A stretch of 64,000 nucleotides of DNA from an uncultured Bacteroidota bacterium (GCA_903927185.1 CAIYLW010000003.1:1-64000); one strand, 5' to 3'; numbered from the stretch's first letter, positions 17,604 to 27,518 are shown. Notes: generated by a model not told the origin, from the letters alone. A program made the numbers and translations.

Positions 17604-19517
17604 ATGAAGTTAATATTAGTTTTACCTGTTCTTATCTTATCTAGCTATTGCTTTTCGCAAAACTATAATCTTGAAAAAGTAACTGTGAAAGCATTAGACA
17701 CTTACGACCAGGCTATTATACTTTTAAAAGACGGAATGATTAAAGAGGCCATTCCTGTATTACAAGAATGTATCATACAAGATAGTGGTTTCGTGGATGC
17801 CTATTTATCTCTCGGTGCGGTTTTTGGTCAACTAAAAAGATATGAAGAATCTGTTCATTTCTATGAGATTGCAAAAGCAAAAGACAGCCTTTATTTTCAA
17901 GTGTACCAGCTCCCCTATGCCATTAATTTAGCGGGTTTAGGAAAATTTCAAAAAGCATTGGAGCAAGTGGATGCATTCTTACAAATTCCTAAAATTAGTG
18001 ATCGCAGTATCAATGCTGCCAGGTATCGCAAGAAGTGTTTTGAATTTGCTGTCGACTATCAAAAAAAACATCCCAATCAAGACCTCTATCATTTTAATCC
18101 AGTGAATCTTGGCGATAGCATAAATAGTATTTATGCAGAGTATTATCCTTCGGTAACAGTATCAGATAATATTCTTGTTTTCACTCGTGCTGGCAAACAT
18201 TTGCGTGAAGATTTTATGGAAAGCAATATGTCGAAAAAGGGATTTTCATTAGCAAAACCAATTGAAGGCGATATCAATATAGAACCAAAGAAAGGCGCCA
18301 TCACTTCCTCGCAAGATGGTGAATGGATTTTATTTGCTGGTCAATTTCCGGGGCAAGGATTTGGAAATTATGATATTTATAAATCGGTCTACACACCAAA
18401 AGGATGGAGTGAACCAGAAAACCTTGGGGCGAATATAAATACAGAATTTTGGGAAAGCTCTCCAAGTTTAAGTCCAGACAATCGCGTACTTTTTTTTAGT
18501 AGTAATCGCCCTGGTGGCTATGGCGGTAAAGATCTATATGTGAGTTACAGAACTGCCGAAGGGAAATGGTCTCCTGCAAAAAATATGGGACCGGAAATTA
18601 ATACTAAAGGCGATGAATTAGCTCCTTTTATTCATCCTGATAATCAAACGCTATATTATACTTCAGATGGGTTACCCGGATATGGCGGTTCGGATATTTA
18701 TGTTCTTAGAAAAAAAAACGATGGAGAATGGGGAACACCGGAGAATATTGGGTTTCCGATTAACACTATTGAAAATGAAGGTAGTTTAGCCGTTTCTGCA
18801 GATGGACTAACCGCTTATTATGCAAGCGACAGAGCAGATAGTAGGGGGGATCTGGATTTGTATCAATTCGAAATGAGGCCTGATATTCGTCCTTACAGAA
18901 CATTGTATGTTAAAGGTTTTGTTACAGATAAACAAACTGGCAAAGGCATTCCATCTTCAGTAGAACTTTACGACAATGAAAATAATAAAGCATTGATGAA
19001 AGTGCAGACTGATGAAAAGGGAGAATACTTCATCACATTACCAACAGGAAGGGATTATACTTTTACAGTAAACAGAAAAGGTTATCTTTTTTATAGCGAA
19101 CAATATGCATTAAGTAAAAAAGATGCTGATAGTACTTATCAAAAAAACATCCCTTTACAAGCTGTTGAATTAAATGCCCATTTTGTATTCAATAATATTT
19201 TATTTAAAAATAATTCCTACGAATTGCCGTATGCAGCCTTTATTGAATTAAATAAATTACTACAAGTATTAAACGAGAATCCATCTGTCAAATTAGAGAT
19301 TAGTGGTCATACAGACAATATCGGTAAACAAGATGAAAATTTATTGCTTTCTACAAATCGGGCGAAAGCAATTGTAAATTATCTTAACACAAATGGGATT
19401 GATAATAAAAGACTTTCTTTTAAAGGATATGGTGCTTTGAAACCTATTGCAGATAATAATAAAGAAGAAGGCAGAGCTAAAAACAGAAGAACTGAATTCA
19501 CGATCACTGCATTATAA
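17604..19517 (+). CDS. OmpA-family envelope protein with TPR, PD40 propeller and peptidoglycan-binding domain
   Basis: 637 residues from MKLILVLPV (a 13-residue upstream extension would precede the signal peptide and is rejected). Order: signal peptide ending near SYCFSQ; TPR-like helices (about 35-150); PD40/WD40-like beta-propeller repeats (about 180-410: ESSPSLSPDNRVLFFSSNRPGGYGGKDLYVS, DELAPFIHPDNQTLYYTSDG); a carboxypeptidase-regulatory-like domain (about 435-510); a C-terminal OmpA domain (about 525-637) with the peptidoglycan-binding GHTDN..N..R..A and GYG..P..DN..EEGRAKNRRTEF motifs. Proteins of this design are common periplasmic or outer-membrane components in Bacteroidetes, some linked to type IX secretion (PorE-like). 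The exact role here is inferred. Confidence 0.88.
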   Translation: MKLILVLPVLILSSYCFSQNYNLEKVTVKALDTYDQAIILLKDGMIKEAIPVLQECIIQDSGFVDAYLSLGAVFGQLKRYEESVHFYEIAKAKDSLYFQVYQLPYAINLAGLGKFQKALEQVDAFLQIPKISDRSINAARYRKKCFEFAVDYQKKHPNQDLYHFNPVNLGDSINSIYAEYYPSVTVSDNILVFTRAGKHLREDFMESNMSKKGFSLAKPIEGDINIEPKKGAITSSQDGEWILFAGQFPGQGFGNYDIYKSVYTPKGWSEPENLGANINTEFWESSPSLSPDNRVLFFSSNRPGGYGGKDLYVSYRTAEGKWSPAKNMGPEINTKGDELAPFIHPDNQTLYYTSDGLPGYGGSDIYVLRKKNDGEWGTPENIGFPINTIENEGSLAVSADGLTAYYASDRADSRGDLDLYQFEMRPDIRPYRTLYVKGFVTDKQTGKGIPSSVELYDNENNKALMKVQTDEKGEYFITLPTGRDYTFTVNRKGYLFYSEQYALSKKDADSTYQKNIPLQAVELNAHFVFNNILFKNNSYELPYAAFIELNKLLQVLNENPSVKLEISGHTDNIGKQDENLLLSTNRAKAIVNYLNTNGIDNKRLSFKGYGALKPIADNNKEEGRAKNRRTEFTITAL

Positions 19518-19549
19518 TTTTAAGTGCTAAAAAGATTTTTTGAAAACTA

Positions 19550-19599
19550 AAATCATTGTATTGTAATGATTTGAATGTCTGCGATCTGATGCAGACATT
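19550..19599 (+). promoter_or_regulatory. Two back-to-back hairpins in front of dprA
   Basis: Hairpin 1 has an 8-bp stem AAATCATT/AATGATTT (19550-19572); hairpin 2 has a perfect 9-bp stem AATGTCTGC/GCAGACATT (19574-19599) with an 8-nt loop. The second ends 5 nt before the dprA ATG, where it could block ribosome access. They may alternatively be a terminator for the OmpA-family gene, but no T-run follows. Confidence 0.5.
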
Positions 19600-19604
19600 G
19601 AGGC

Positions 19605-20705
19605 ATGCAAGAAGAGCAGGTATTTCAGATCGCGCTAACCATGTTGCCAGAAATTGGTTCGGTACATACTAAGGCATTATTGTCAACATTTGGTTCGGCA
19701 TCCGCTATATTTCAAGCAAAGAAAAAAGAGTTGGCCCAGGTAGATGGAATTGGGGAACGGAAAGCTAAACTGGTAAAAGATTTCAATGCTTTTACTGCAG
19801 TAGAAAAAGAAATTAATTTCAATAAGAAAAATAATTACCAGATTATTTTCCAGACCGATGATCAATATCCTAAAAGACTATTGAATTGTTATGATGCTCC
19901 TGTTGTTTTATACTTTAATGGACATTGCGATCTTAATGCCAGCAAAATAATTAGCATAGTTGGCACGAGAAATAATACCGATTATGGAAAACAGGTTGTA
20001 GAACAATTCATTGCTGAATTACCCCATGAGAATATGATTATTATAAGCGGACTGGCTTATGGCATTGATGCCATCGCACATAAAACAGCATTGAAAAATA
20101 AAATCCAAACAATTGGTGTATTAGCGCATGGATTAGATCGGATCTATCCTTTGCAACATAGAAATCTATCGAAAGAAATGTTAGCTGATGGAGGCTTGCT
20201 CACAGAGTTTAGAAAAGGAGTATTGCCCGACAAACACAATTTCCCAAAAAGAAATCGAATCGTGGCAGGTATGGCGGATGCTACACTTGTAATTGAAACC
20301 GCCACTAAAGGTGGCAGTATGATTACTGCAGATTTAGCTTCTACTTATAACAGAGAACTATTTGCGCTTCCAGGAAGAATTATGGATACAAAAAGTAGTG
20401 GTTGTAATCAATTAATAAAAGAGAATAAAGCCAATTTGTTTAATGGAGCAGCTGATTTTCTCGAATGGATGGGCTGGCAGCCGAAACAGGTAACACCAAA
20501 AAAGCAAAGAATCCTGATTTATGAATTCACGAAGGAAGAATTGCTGATTGCTGATTTGCTTCGCGATAATCAAGCAAGATCGATAGATGAACTTTATTTG
20601 AAAAGTGGCTTGAGCAGCAGTGTTTTCGCATCAGCTATTTTAAGTCTTGAATTACAAAATGCGATACAATCGCTTCCTGGAAAAATGTATCGATTGATAG
20701 ATTAA
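19605..20705 (+). CDS. dprA: DNA-processing protein DprA (RecA loader in transformation)
   Basis: 366 residues. DprA binds incoming single-stranded DNA during natural transformation and loads RecA. An N-terminal helix-hairpin-helix region (PEIGSVHTKALLSTFGSA, IGERKAKLV) is followed by the Rossmann-like DprA core (about 80-290) with IVGTRNNTDYGKQ, IISGLAYGIDAIAH, FPKRNRIVAG and GGSMITADLA, and by a C-terminal winged-helix of the DML1 type (about 305-366). Length is usual for the family. It lies 87 bp after the OmpA-family gene behind two hairpins. Confidence 0.95.
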   Translation: MQEEQVFQIALTMLPEIGSVHTKALLSTFGSASAIFQAKKKELAQVDGIGERKAKLVKDFNAFTAVEKEINFNKKNNYQIIFQTDDQYPKRLLNCYDAPVVLYFNGHCDLNASKIISIVGTRNNTDYGKQVVEQFIAELPHENMIIISGLAYGIDAIAHKTALKNKIQTIGVLAHGLDRIYPLQHRNLSKEMLADGGLLTEFRKGVLPDKHNFPKRNRIVAGMADATLVIETATKGGSMITADLASTYNRELFALPGRIMDTKSSGCNQLIKENKANLFNGAADFLEWMGWQPKQVTPKKQRILIYEFTKEELLIADLLRDNQARSIDELYLKSGLSSSVFASAILSLELQNAIQSLPGKMYRLID

Positions 20706-20756
20706 CCTCCCACTCCGCCCTTCGGGCACCCCTCCCGCCAGTGGATTTAGTTCAGC

Positions 20757-20790
20757 TTTTTACTTTTTACTTTTTACTTTTTACTTTTTC
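20757..20790. repeat. Heptanucleotide tandem repeat (TTTTTAC x4)
   Basis: Four perfect copies of TTTTTAC and a fifth partial copy lie directly upstream of the guaB -7 element. They share the 7-nt period of the other purine/pyrimidine tracts in the window. A small GCCC-TTCG-GGC hairpin (20718-20727) stands just upstream. Copy-number change here would alter guaB promoter spacing. Confidence 0.85.
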
Positions 20791-20793
20791 TTT

Positions 20794-20801
20794 TATCTTT
20801 G
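20794..20801 (+). promoter_or_regulatory. guaB -7 promoter element, near-leaderless start
   Basis: TATCTTTG matches TAnnTTTG and ends 3 nt before the guaB ATG (20805). A transcript starting 5-7 nt past the -7 element would begin at or just after the start codon, so either the mRNA is leaderless or a further upstream promoter is used. No TTG is found at -33, where the heptad repeat lies. Confidence 0.6.
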
Positions 20802-20804
20802 CAC

Positions 20805-22304
20805 ATGGCAATAAGAAACAGTTCCCCACGCACAGGCTCTGAAAATTCAAGATTATTTGGCGAAGGCCTTACATTCGACGACGTATTGTTAATGCCCGCT
20901 TATAGCGCAATCTTACCAAGAGAAGTCGACATTCGTTCTCATCTTACCAAATCAATTATTTTAAATGTACCCATGCTTTCCGCAGCGATGGATACCGTAA
21001 CTGAAGCTAATTTGGCTATTGCTTTAGCTAGAGAAGGTGGTTTAGGTATTCTTCATAAGAATATGAGTATTGAACGTCAGGCCGAACAAGTTCGCAAAGT
21101 GAAAAGAAGTGAAAGTGGCATGATTATCGACCCAATAACTTTGCTAGTTGATGCAACTATTGGAGATGCGTTAAAATTGATGAAAGAAAATAGAATTGGC
21201 GGTATCCCAATTGTTGATAGTAACCAGAAATTAGTAGGCATCCTAACTAATCGTGATTTACGTTTTGAAACTAATAAGAAAAGAAAAGTTTCGGAAGTGA
21301 TGACGAAAGAGAAGCTAATAACTGCTCCAGAAGGAACTGACCTAAAAAAAGCAGAAACCATTTTACGTAATTATAAGATCGAAAAATTACCTGTTGTAAA
21401 TAAGCAAGGTAAATTAATTGGACTCATCACCTATCGCGACATACTGCAGATACGCAATTTCCCCAATGCAGGTAAAGATGGACTAGGAAGATTATTAGTG
21501 GGAGCCGCTTTGGGAATTACTAAAGACTTATTAGATCGCGCAGCTGCATTGCAACATGTCGGCGTTGATGTGGTTACTTTGGATAGTGCACATGGACATA
21601 GTAAAGGCGTAATTGAGGCCTTGAAAGGTTTGAGAAAGAATTTTAAAAATTTACAAATTATAGCAGGCAATGTAGGAACTGCAGAAGGGGCATTGGCATT
21701 AGCAGCTGCTGGAGCCGACTGTGTTAAAGTAGGTATTGGACCCGGTTCAATTTGTACCACAAGAATTGTAGCAGGGGCTGGAGTTCCGCAATTAACTGCG
21801 ATTATGGAAGCTAGTAATGCTTTAAAAGCTAAAGGAATTCCAGTGATTGCTGATGGTGGCATCCGTTATACCGGTGATATGGTAAAAGCATTAGCAGCTG
21901 GAGCCAATTTGGTGATGATGGGGAGTGTATTTGCAGGTGTAGAAGAAAGTCCCGGTGAAACCATTATCTATGAAGGAAGAAAGTTCAAAGAATATCGCGG
22001 TATGGGTAGTCTTGGTGCGATGAGTCAGGGAAGTGGTGACAGATATTTTCAAGACGTGGAAGACGATATTAAAAAATATGTTCCAGAAGGAATTGAAGGA
22101 CGTGTTGCATTTAAAGGAAATTTGAGTGAAATAGTTTATCAGTATGTGGGAGGCCTTCGTGCAGGAATGGGCTACTGTGGTGCTGCTAATATTAAAGAAT
22201 TACAAAAAGCGAAATTTGTAAAAATCAGTAACGCAGGCATGAAAGAAAGTCATGCACACGATGTTGATGTAACAAAAGAAGCACCAAATTATAGCAAGAA
22301 ATAA
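20805..22304 (+). CDS. guaB: IMP dehydrogenase
   Basis: 499 residues from ATG at 20805 (an in-frame TTG six bases earlier lies in the promoter). It oxidises IMP to XMP with NAD, the committed step of GMP synthesis. The TIM-barrel halves flank two CBS domains (about 100-215: [37 protein letters not shown]). The catalytic loop [15 protein letters not shown] carries Cys near 317, and the flap contains [10 protein letters not shown] and GRVAFKG. It is flanked by a strong terminator and appears monocistronic. Confidence 0.97.
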   Translation: MAIRNSSPRTGSENSRLFGEGLTFDDVLLMPAYSAILPREVDIRSHLTKSIILNVPMLSAAMDTVTEANLAIALAREGGLGILHKNMSIERQAEQVRKVKRSESGMIIDPITLLVDATIGDALKLMKENRIGGIPIVDSNQKLVGILTNRDLRFETNKKRKVSEVMTKEKLITAPEGTDLKKAETILRNYKIEKLPVVNKQGKLIGLITYRDILQIRNFPNAGKDGLGRLLVGAALGITKDLLDRAAALQHVGVDVVTLDSAHGHSKGVIEALKGLRKNFKNLQIIAGNVGTAEGALALAAAGADCVKVGIGPGSICTTRIVAGAGVPQLTAIMEASNALKAKGIPVIADGGIRYTGDMVKALAAGANLVMMGSVFAGVEESPGETIIYEGRKFKEYRGMGSLGAMSQGSGDRYFQDVEDDIKKYVPEGIEGRVAFKGNLSEIVYQYVGGLRAGMGYCGAANIKELQKAKFVKISNAGMKESHAHDVDVTKEAPNYSKK

Positions 22305-22320
22305 AAATGCATAAATTAAT

Positions 22321-22354
22321 AAAAAGGGATGTTCTGCAAAGGGCATCCCTTTTT
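22321..22354 (+). terminator. Terminator of guaB
   Basis: An 11-bp stem AAAAAGGGATG/CATCCCTTTTT with a 12-nt loop is followed by CGTTTTTT, 16 bp after the guaB stop. The nominal ORF start for the next gene at 22329 lies inside this hairpin, which argues for a later start. Confidence 0.9.
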
Positions 22355-22394
22355 CGTTTTTTATTCCGAACTTTCGAGACTTAAAAAAAAGGTT

Positions 22395-23975
22395 TTGAAA
22401 AAAATAATATCCATCAGTGCCAGTTTGTTTGCAGGATTATTGCTTTTTGCAGCATGGCCTGTATCTCCATTAACCATCCTTATTTTTTTTGGATTTACGC
22501 CACTTCTATTTATTTCAGACGGTCTTCAGAAAAAAGCTAGTTTTTTTTGGCATACTTTTTTAACCATGCTAATATGGAATGCCAGTACTACTTGGTGGAT
22601 CTGGAATTCTACTGACATTGGAAGTATTGCTGCCATCATAGCAAACAGCTTACTCATGTGCTTACCCTGGTGGGGATTTTTTGCCGTGAAAAAAAGATCG
22701 GGAAATCTTGTGGGTTATATTGCATTGATTAGTTTTTGGATGTTGTTCGAGTACATCCATTTAAACTGGCAACTGAGTTGGCCCTGGCTATCACTCGGTA
22801 ATGTATTTGCTGCTCACCCCCAATGGATACAATGGTATGAATTTACTGGTGTAAGCGGAGGCACTCTTTGGATTTTGCTAAGCAATGTGCTGGTTTATGA
22901 GATCATTCAGTCAATTCGTTTGAAACATTTATTGAGCAAAATATTGATTAAACTTTCATTTTTACTCTTGATACCTTTGCTTTTTTCGTTCTTCAATCTA
23001 TTTTATTATATCCAACATACTTCTAAAAGTGCTGCTAAACATAATGTAGTAATTGTACAACCCAATATTGATCCTTTTCAAAAATTTGACGCCCGAAATA
23101 TTTCTAAACAAATTGCGATTCTGATTAATTTATCAGAAAAACAAATTGACAGTTCTACCAGGTTAGTAATTTGGCCTGAGACAGCCTTGAGTGCAGTAGA
23201 ATGGCAACCGAATGTGCGATACAATAATTTTTATCAACCTGTTTTTGATTTTGTAAATAGGCATCCAGAGATTAGTTTAATATCGGGTATTGAAACCTTA
23301 AAATCATATTCAAGTTCAGATGCTACAGCAACTTCCAGCAAAAGAGAAGATGGCACTTATGTAGATGCCTTTAACGCAGCTATTTTAATTAAGTCAAATC
23401 AAACGCTTCAATTTTACAATAAAAGTAAATTGGTTCCGGGAGTTGAATCATTACCCACTTTTTTAAAATTCATGGGACCTGTATTTGAAAAATTTGGGGG
23501 AAGTTCGGGAGGCTATGGAAGATCAACTACTTCCTCTGTATTTCATTCTGATAATAATCCATACTTCGCTGCACCCATTATTTGTTATGAAAGTATTTAC
23601 GGTGAGTATGTTTCATCTTATGTGGCAAAAGGAGCCAATATCTTAACAATTCTAACAAATGATGGATGGTGGGGAAATACGCCAGGACATAGGCAGCATT
23701 TACAATACGCTCGTTTACGTGCCATTGAAAACAGAAGATGGGTTGCCCGTTCTGCGAATACTGGTATCTCTGCTGTAATTGATGAGAAAGGAAATATTCT
23801 CGAAACAAAAGGGTGGAATCAAGCTACAAGTTTTAAATACCCTATCCCCACTTCTGAAGTGTTGACATTCTATACCCGATATGGAGATTGGCTGTATAAA
23901 TCGATTTCTTTTTTAGCATTATTAATGATTGGTTGGAATATTTTTCTGGTATTAAAACAAAAGCAACTATTTTAA
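22395..23975 (+). CDS. lnt: Apolipoprotein N-acyltransferase
   Basis: About 526 residues if started at the TTG at 22395 (LKKIISIS..), chosen because the earlier ATG at 22329 lies within the guaB terminator. Lnt attaches the third acyl chain to lipoproteins at the outer face of the inner membrane. Six or more N-terminal membrane segments (WPVSPLTILIFFGF, WWGFF, FWMLFEY) precede a nitrilase-fold domain with the Glu-Lys-Cys triad: LVIWPETALS (Glu), NKSKLVPGVESLP (Lys) and APIICYESIYGEYVS (Cys). The C-terminal segment near FLALLMIGWNIFLVL anchors the domain. The following hydrolase starts 2 bp downstream. The lipoproteins in the Sus loci are its expected substrates. Confidence 0.92.
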   Translation: MKKIISISASLFAGLLLFAAWPVSPLTILIFFGFTPLLFISDGLQKKASFFWHTFLTMLIWNASTTWWIWNSTDIGSIAAIIANSLLMCLPWWGFFAVKKRSGNLVGYIALISFWMLFEYIHLNWQLSWPWLSLGNVFAAHPQWIQWYEFTGVSGGTLWILLSNVLVYEIIQSIRLKHLLSKILIKLSFLLLIPLLFSFFNLFYYIQHTSKSAAKHNVVIVQPNIDPFQKFDARNISKQIAILINLSEKQIDSSTRLVIWPETALSAVEWQPNVRYNNFYQPVFDFVNRHPEISLISGIETLKSYSSSDATATSSKREDGTYVDAFNAAILIKSNQTLQFYNKSKLVPGVESLPTFLKFMGPVFEKFGGSSGGYGRSTTSSVFHSDNNPYFAAPIICYESIYGEYVSSYVAKGANILTILTNDGWWGNTPGHRQHLQYARLRAIENRRWVARSANTGISAVIDEKGNILETKGWNQATSFKYPIPTSEVLTFYTRYGDWLYKSISFLALLMIGWNIFLVLKQKQLF

Positions 23976-23977
23976 TC

Positions 23978-24796
23978 ATGCAAAAGTCTTTCTTTTATTT
24001 TCAGAAAAAAATATCTTATCGCGTAGTAGGAAAAGGGGAACCTGTTGTTCTCATACATGGTTTCGGAGAGGATAGTCATATCTGGGATAAGCAAATTGTT
24101 TTTTTACAAAATCATTGCCTGTTGATTGTACCAGATCTACCAGGGTCTGGTTTATCTGAAATAGTTGAGCCCAAAAACTTAAACAAAGAATTAGGATTAT
24201 CTATTTCACTTAATGATTATGCTGGCGTGATTGATTCCATTCTCAAAGAAGAAGGCATTTCAAAATGTACCATGATAGGGCATAGTATGGGTGGCTATAT
24301 AACTCTTGCATTCGAGGAGATTTATCCGGAAAAGCTTTTGAGGTTTGGCTTGGTTCATTCATCGGCAATGGCAGATTCAGAAGAGAAAAAAACGAATCGG
24401 TTAAAAGGTATTGAGCTGATGGAATTATATGGAGCTGGTCCATTTCTTAAAAATACCATCCCAAATTTATTTTCATCAAATTTTAAAAAGGACAATCCAG
24501 CAATTGTTTTACTTTTTGTTGATGCAGCCATCACATTTAATACACAGGCTTGTCAGCAATATTATCAAGCCATGATGAACCGGCCCGATAGAACTTCACT
24601 ATTAAAAAGCAACCCAAAACCAATCCTTTTCGTTATTGGTACAGAGGATGTTGCGGCTCCATTGGTTGACTTATTACCTCAAATTCAATTACCAGTTAAT
24701 CCAACAGTTCATATTTTAGAGAGAGTAGGACATATGGGGATGTGGGAGGCAACCTCACAATTAAATCAATTTCTACTGGATTTTATTAAACTTTAA
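23978..24796 (+). CDS. Alpha/beta-fold hydrolase
   Basis: 272 residues from MQKSFFYFQKK; the start lies 2 bp after the lnt stop, so they are co-transcribed. Alpha/beta hydrolase fold: oxyanion motif VVLIHGFGEDSHIWDKQ (about 24-41), VPDLPGSGLS, nucleophile elbow IGHSMGGYI (Ser near 101), an Asp-bearing strand LFVIGTEDVAAP and a C-terminal His in ERVGHMGMWE. There is no signal peptide. Related proteins include esterases, lactonases and haloperoxidase-like enzymes; the substrate cannot be read from sequence. Confidence 0.85.
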   Translation: MQKSFFYFQKKISYRVVGKGEPVVLIHGFGEDSHIWDKQIVFLQNHCLLIVPDLPGSGLSEIVEPKNLNKELGLSISLNDYAGVIDSILKEEGISKCTMIGHSMGGYITLAFEEIYPEKLLRFGLVHSSAMADSEEKKTNRLKGIELMELYGAGPFLKNTIPNLFSSNFKKDNPAIVLLFVDAAITFNTQACQQYYQAMMNRPDRTSLLKSNPKPILFVIGTEDVAAPLVDLLPQIQLPVNPTVHILERVGHMGMWEATSQLNQFLLDFIKL

Positions 24797-24999
24797 ACAA
24801 AGAAACACTCCTCCATTTATTCTTCCAATGAGGCAGCAAATAGGCACATTTTCTGCTCTTTGTATTAGCTTTTACGGACAAGTTAAATAAGTTGCTCTTA
24901 GCTAATTCTATTAGAACAATTTGTACTTTCACGATTTTATAAAGTAATCTATATTCATAAAATAATTTTAAATCCTATCTCTGCTATAAATTCTATTTA

Positions 25000-27459
25000 A
25001 TGAAAAATCTGCTGGTCTTTATAGTATTATTTTTTTTTATACAGGGGAAGTCGCAGTGCCCCTTAAATTTTAATTTTTCAGAATCAAGTCTTACTCATTG
25101 GTTTGGGTATACAGGTATTTTCAAAAATACTACAACAAGGCTTCCATTGACTCAAACGAATTACGACTCAATATCTAATTTCCCAACTGGAACAATTAAT
25201 ACTACTAACATTCCAGAATATAATACTTCACTAACAGGAATTGAAGTACTCTCAGCAAAATCTTTGGATCCCTTTGGAAACTTTGAAACTGTACCTACCA
25301 TTAACGGTTATTCTTATAATTATTCGATAAAAATTGGTTCTACCACTATAAATCCCCAACCCCGAACTAACCCTCCATCTGAAATTGGAGGCTATTTCAG
25401 AGGAATAGGTTATACCATTAATGTACCTCCAGGATTACCAACTGATCCATATGTTGTTACTTATGCCTACGCAATGGTATTGGAAAATGGACAACATACA
25501 AATGATATAATGCCTTTATTTACGGCGAAATTAACTACTCAAAATGGTACCATAGATTGTGCAAATGCTCAATATTATTTACCCACACTACAAACAGGTT
25601 TAAATACTAATGGAAATCCAATATTTGAATTAGACCAAGGTGCTGCCTTACAAGAAGGGTTTAGTCTTAGTTCAACTCTTTCACCTAATGATCTAAACAC
25701 AACAAATCCAGGATCAACTCGAAAAAGGGTTTGGACCAAAGGTTGGAGAGAAGTAATTGTAGATTTAGCTCCTTGGAGAGGTCAACAAGTTACCTTAACT
25801 TTTGAAGCAGACAATTGTGTACCAACCGGGCATTTTGCTTATGCCTATGTAGCGTTAAAAAATGTGTGTCAGGGATTACAAATTGAAGGAACAGTTAATG
25901 CCTGTGCAAATGAGATTTCAACTTATTCCATACCAGAATTGTCCGGTGCAAAATACCATTGGCAAATTCCTGCTGGTTGGCAATCTGTAAAAGATTCAGC
26001 TAACACTATTACAGTTATTCCTAATTCTAGTGCTGGGACTATTGTTGCTACAGCAACTAATACTTGTGCCGATTTAAAAACGAGTATTCCCGTTGCTGTT
26101 GCACCTCCCACTATTCCTGGAAACATTAATGGGGATTCAATTGTGTGTAAGGGATTAATCCCAAATCAAAATTTTCCCTTGAACTTAGTTGGGTACAATG
26201 GTTCTGTTTTAAATTGGATTTCCAGTATAGATAATGGGCTCAGTTGGACTGCTATTAATAATAATACCAGTACTCTTAGTGCAAATAATCTTTCCGAAAC
26301 AACAATCTTCAGGGCGATTGTTCAAAATGGAGCTGCCTGTAGAATTGATACTAGTGCATTTGCTCAAATTACCCTTAATCCCAAACCATTTGCTGGCATA
26401 ATTAGCCCTACTGATATTCAGATATGCCAAGATCAACCTATATTAAATGCACTTACCTTAAATGGTTCATCAGGTAACATTTCAAATTGGCAATCTTCGC
26501 ATGATTTAATTAATTGGACAAATACAACACCAACAAATCAATCCAGTTTACAAAGTCTCAGTGGTATAACAAGTCAAACTTATTTTAGAGCAATTGTTTC
26601 AACTTCCGCATGCCCAGCAGATACTAGTAATAATGTGCATATAGAAATCTACAATGCACTGTACCCCAAATCAACTATTTTTTCAAAAGATACCACCATT
26701 TGTTTTGATCAGGTGGCTTTATTAAATGCTTCCATCTCAATTGGATCTGGTTACCAATGGTCAAATTCTAATAGCAATAATAATTTAGGTACTGGTTTGA
26801 TTACCGCAAACCCTTTTTTGATATCATCTGCATTTGTAGCATCAAAAAATACAGATTATATTCTAACTGTTTCGAATGCGGGTTGTCCAAATCTACTACG
26901 TGATACTATTCATGTGAAAGTATTACCACAGCTAAGTGTTAATGCTGGGAGAGATACTGTTATTTTAATTAATCAACCTTTACAAATTAATGCAATTTTA
27001 TCAGATCAAAGATTTGCTAATTACCTCTGGACTCCAACAACTGGATTAAGCAATATGGCTATTTCAAATCCGATTGCAATTTTAGATGGAAGTCAAGATC
27101 AGATTAGATATTCGGTAACAGCTACTGACTCTATTGGATGTTCTGCAACCAATAGTTTTTTAGTAACCATATTAAAAAACGGACCTGAAATATTTGTACC
27201 AACTGGATTTACTCCGAATGCTGATGGAAAGAATGATGTACTCAGACCAACTGTTTACGGTATTACACAGAAATATTTTTTTAGTGTTTTCAACAGGTGG
27301 GGGCAACAGATTTTCTTTTCCACTCAAATTGGAATGGGTTGGGATGGAACCATAAACGGAATTCCACAACCTGCGGGAGCTTATGTATTTATTGCTGAAG
27401 GTGCCGACTACCTTGGTAAGAGAATTATTAGTAAAGGCACAGCAGTCTTAATTCGTTAA
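25000..27459 (+). CDS. Large secreted protein with type B type IX secretion C-terminal domain
   Basis: 819 residues with a signal peptide (MKNLLVFIVLFFFIQGKSQ). The first 290 residues look like a lectin/jelly-roll-type domain (REVIVDLAPWRGQQVTLTFEADNC). Next come several Ig/PKD-like modules with repeated Cys-containing openings (VNACANEISTYSI, DSIVCKGLIP, ICQDQPIL, TTICFDQVALL). The last 90 residues are the gliding-motility-associated C-terminal domain: EIFVPTGFTPNADGKNDVLRP, FNRWGQQIFF, GWDGTINGIPQPAGAYVF. That domain directs export by the type IX system, so the protein should end up outside the cell or on its surface. Function of the body is unknown; adhesion is plausible. Confidence 0.9.
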   Translation: MKNLLVFIVLFFFIQGKSQCPLNFNFSESSLTHWFGYTGIFKNTTTRLPLTQTNYDSISNFPTGTINTTNIPEYNTSLTGIEVLSAKSLDPFGNFETVPTINGYSYNYSIKIGSTTINPQPRTNPPSEIGGYFRGIGYTINVPPGLPTDPYVVTYAYAMVLENGQHTNDIMPLFTAKLTTQNGTIDCANAQYYLPTLQTGLNTNGNPIFELDQGAALQEGFSLSSTLSPNDLNTTNPGSTRKRVWTKGWREVIVDLAPWRGQQVTLTFEADNCVPTGHFAYAYVALKNVCQGLQIEGTVNACANEISTYSIPELSGAKYHWQIPAGWQSVKDSANTITVIPNSSAGTIVATATNTCADLKTSIPVAVAPPTIPGNINGDSIVCKGLIPNQNFPLNLVGYNGSVLNWISSIDNGLSWTAINNNTSTLSANNLSETTIFRAIVQNGAACRIDTSAFAQITLNPKPFAGIISPTDIQICQDQPILNALTLNGSSGNISNWQSSHDLINWTNTTPTNQSSLQSLSGITSQTYFRAIVSTSACPADTSNNVHIEIYNALYPKSTIFSKDTTICFDQVALLNASISIGSGYQWSNSNSNNNLGTGLITANPFLISSAFVASKNTDYILTVSNAGCPNLLRDTIHVKVLPQLSVNAGRDTVILINQPLQINAILSDQRFANYLWTPTTGLSNMAISNPIAILDGSQDQIRYSVTATDSIGCSATNSFLVTILKNGPEIFVPTGFTPNADGKNDVLRPTVYGITQKYFFSVFNRWGQQIFFSTQIGMGWDGTINGIPQPAGAYVFIAEGADYLGKRIISKGTAVLIR

Positions 27460-27487
27460 TCGAACTAATATTAAAAAGCATTGTTTG

Positions 27488-27495
27488 TATATTTG
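27488..27495 (+). promoter_or_regulatory. -7 promoter element of the short-chain dehydrogenase gene
   Basis: TATATTTG matches TAnnTTTG, 23 bp before the ATG at 27519. No TTG stands at a suitable -33 distance, so only half the promoter is supported. Confidence 0.5.
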
Positions 27496-27518
27496 AAACT
27501 CATATTTCAATTTACAAC

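Noticed and set aside
21431-21862. 143-codon open frame opposite guaB
   Set aside because: It is entirely antisense to the catalytic core of IMP dehydrogenase, whose conserved codons create it.
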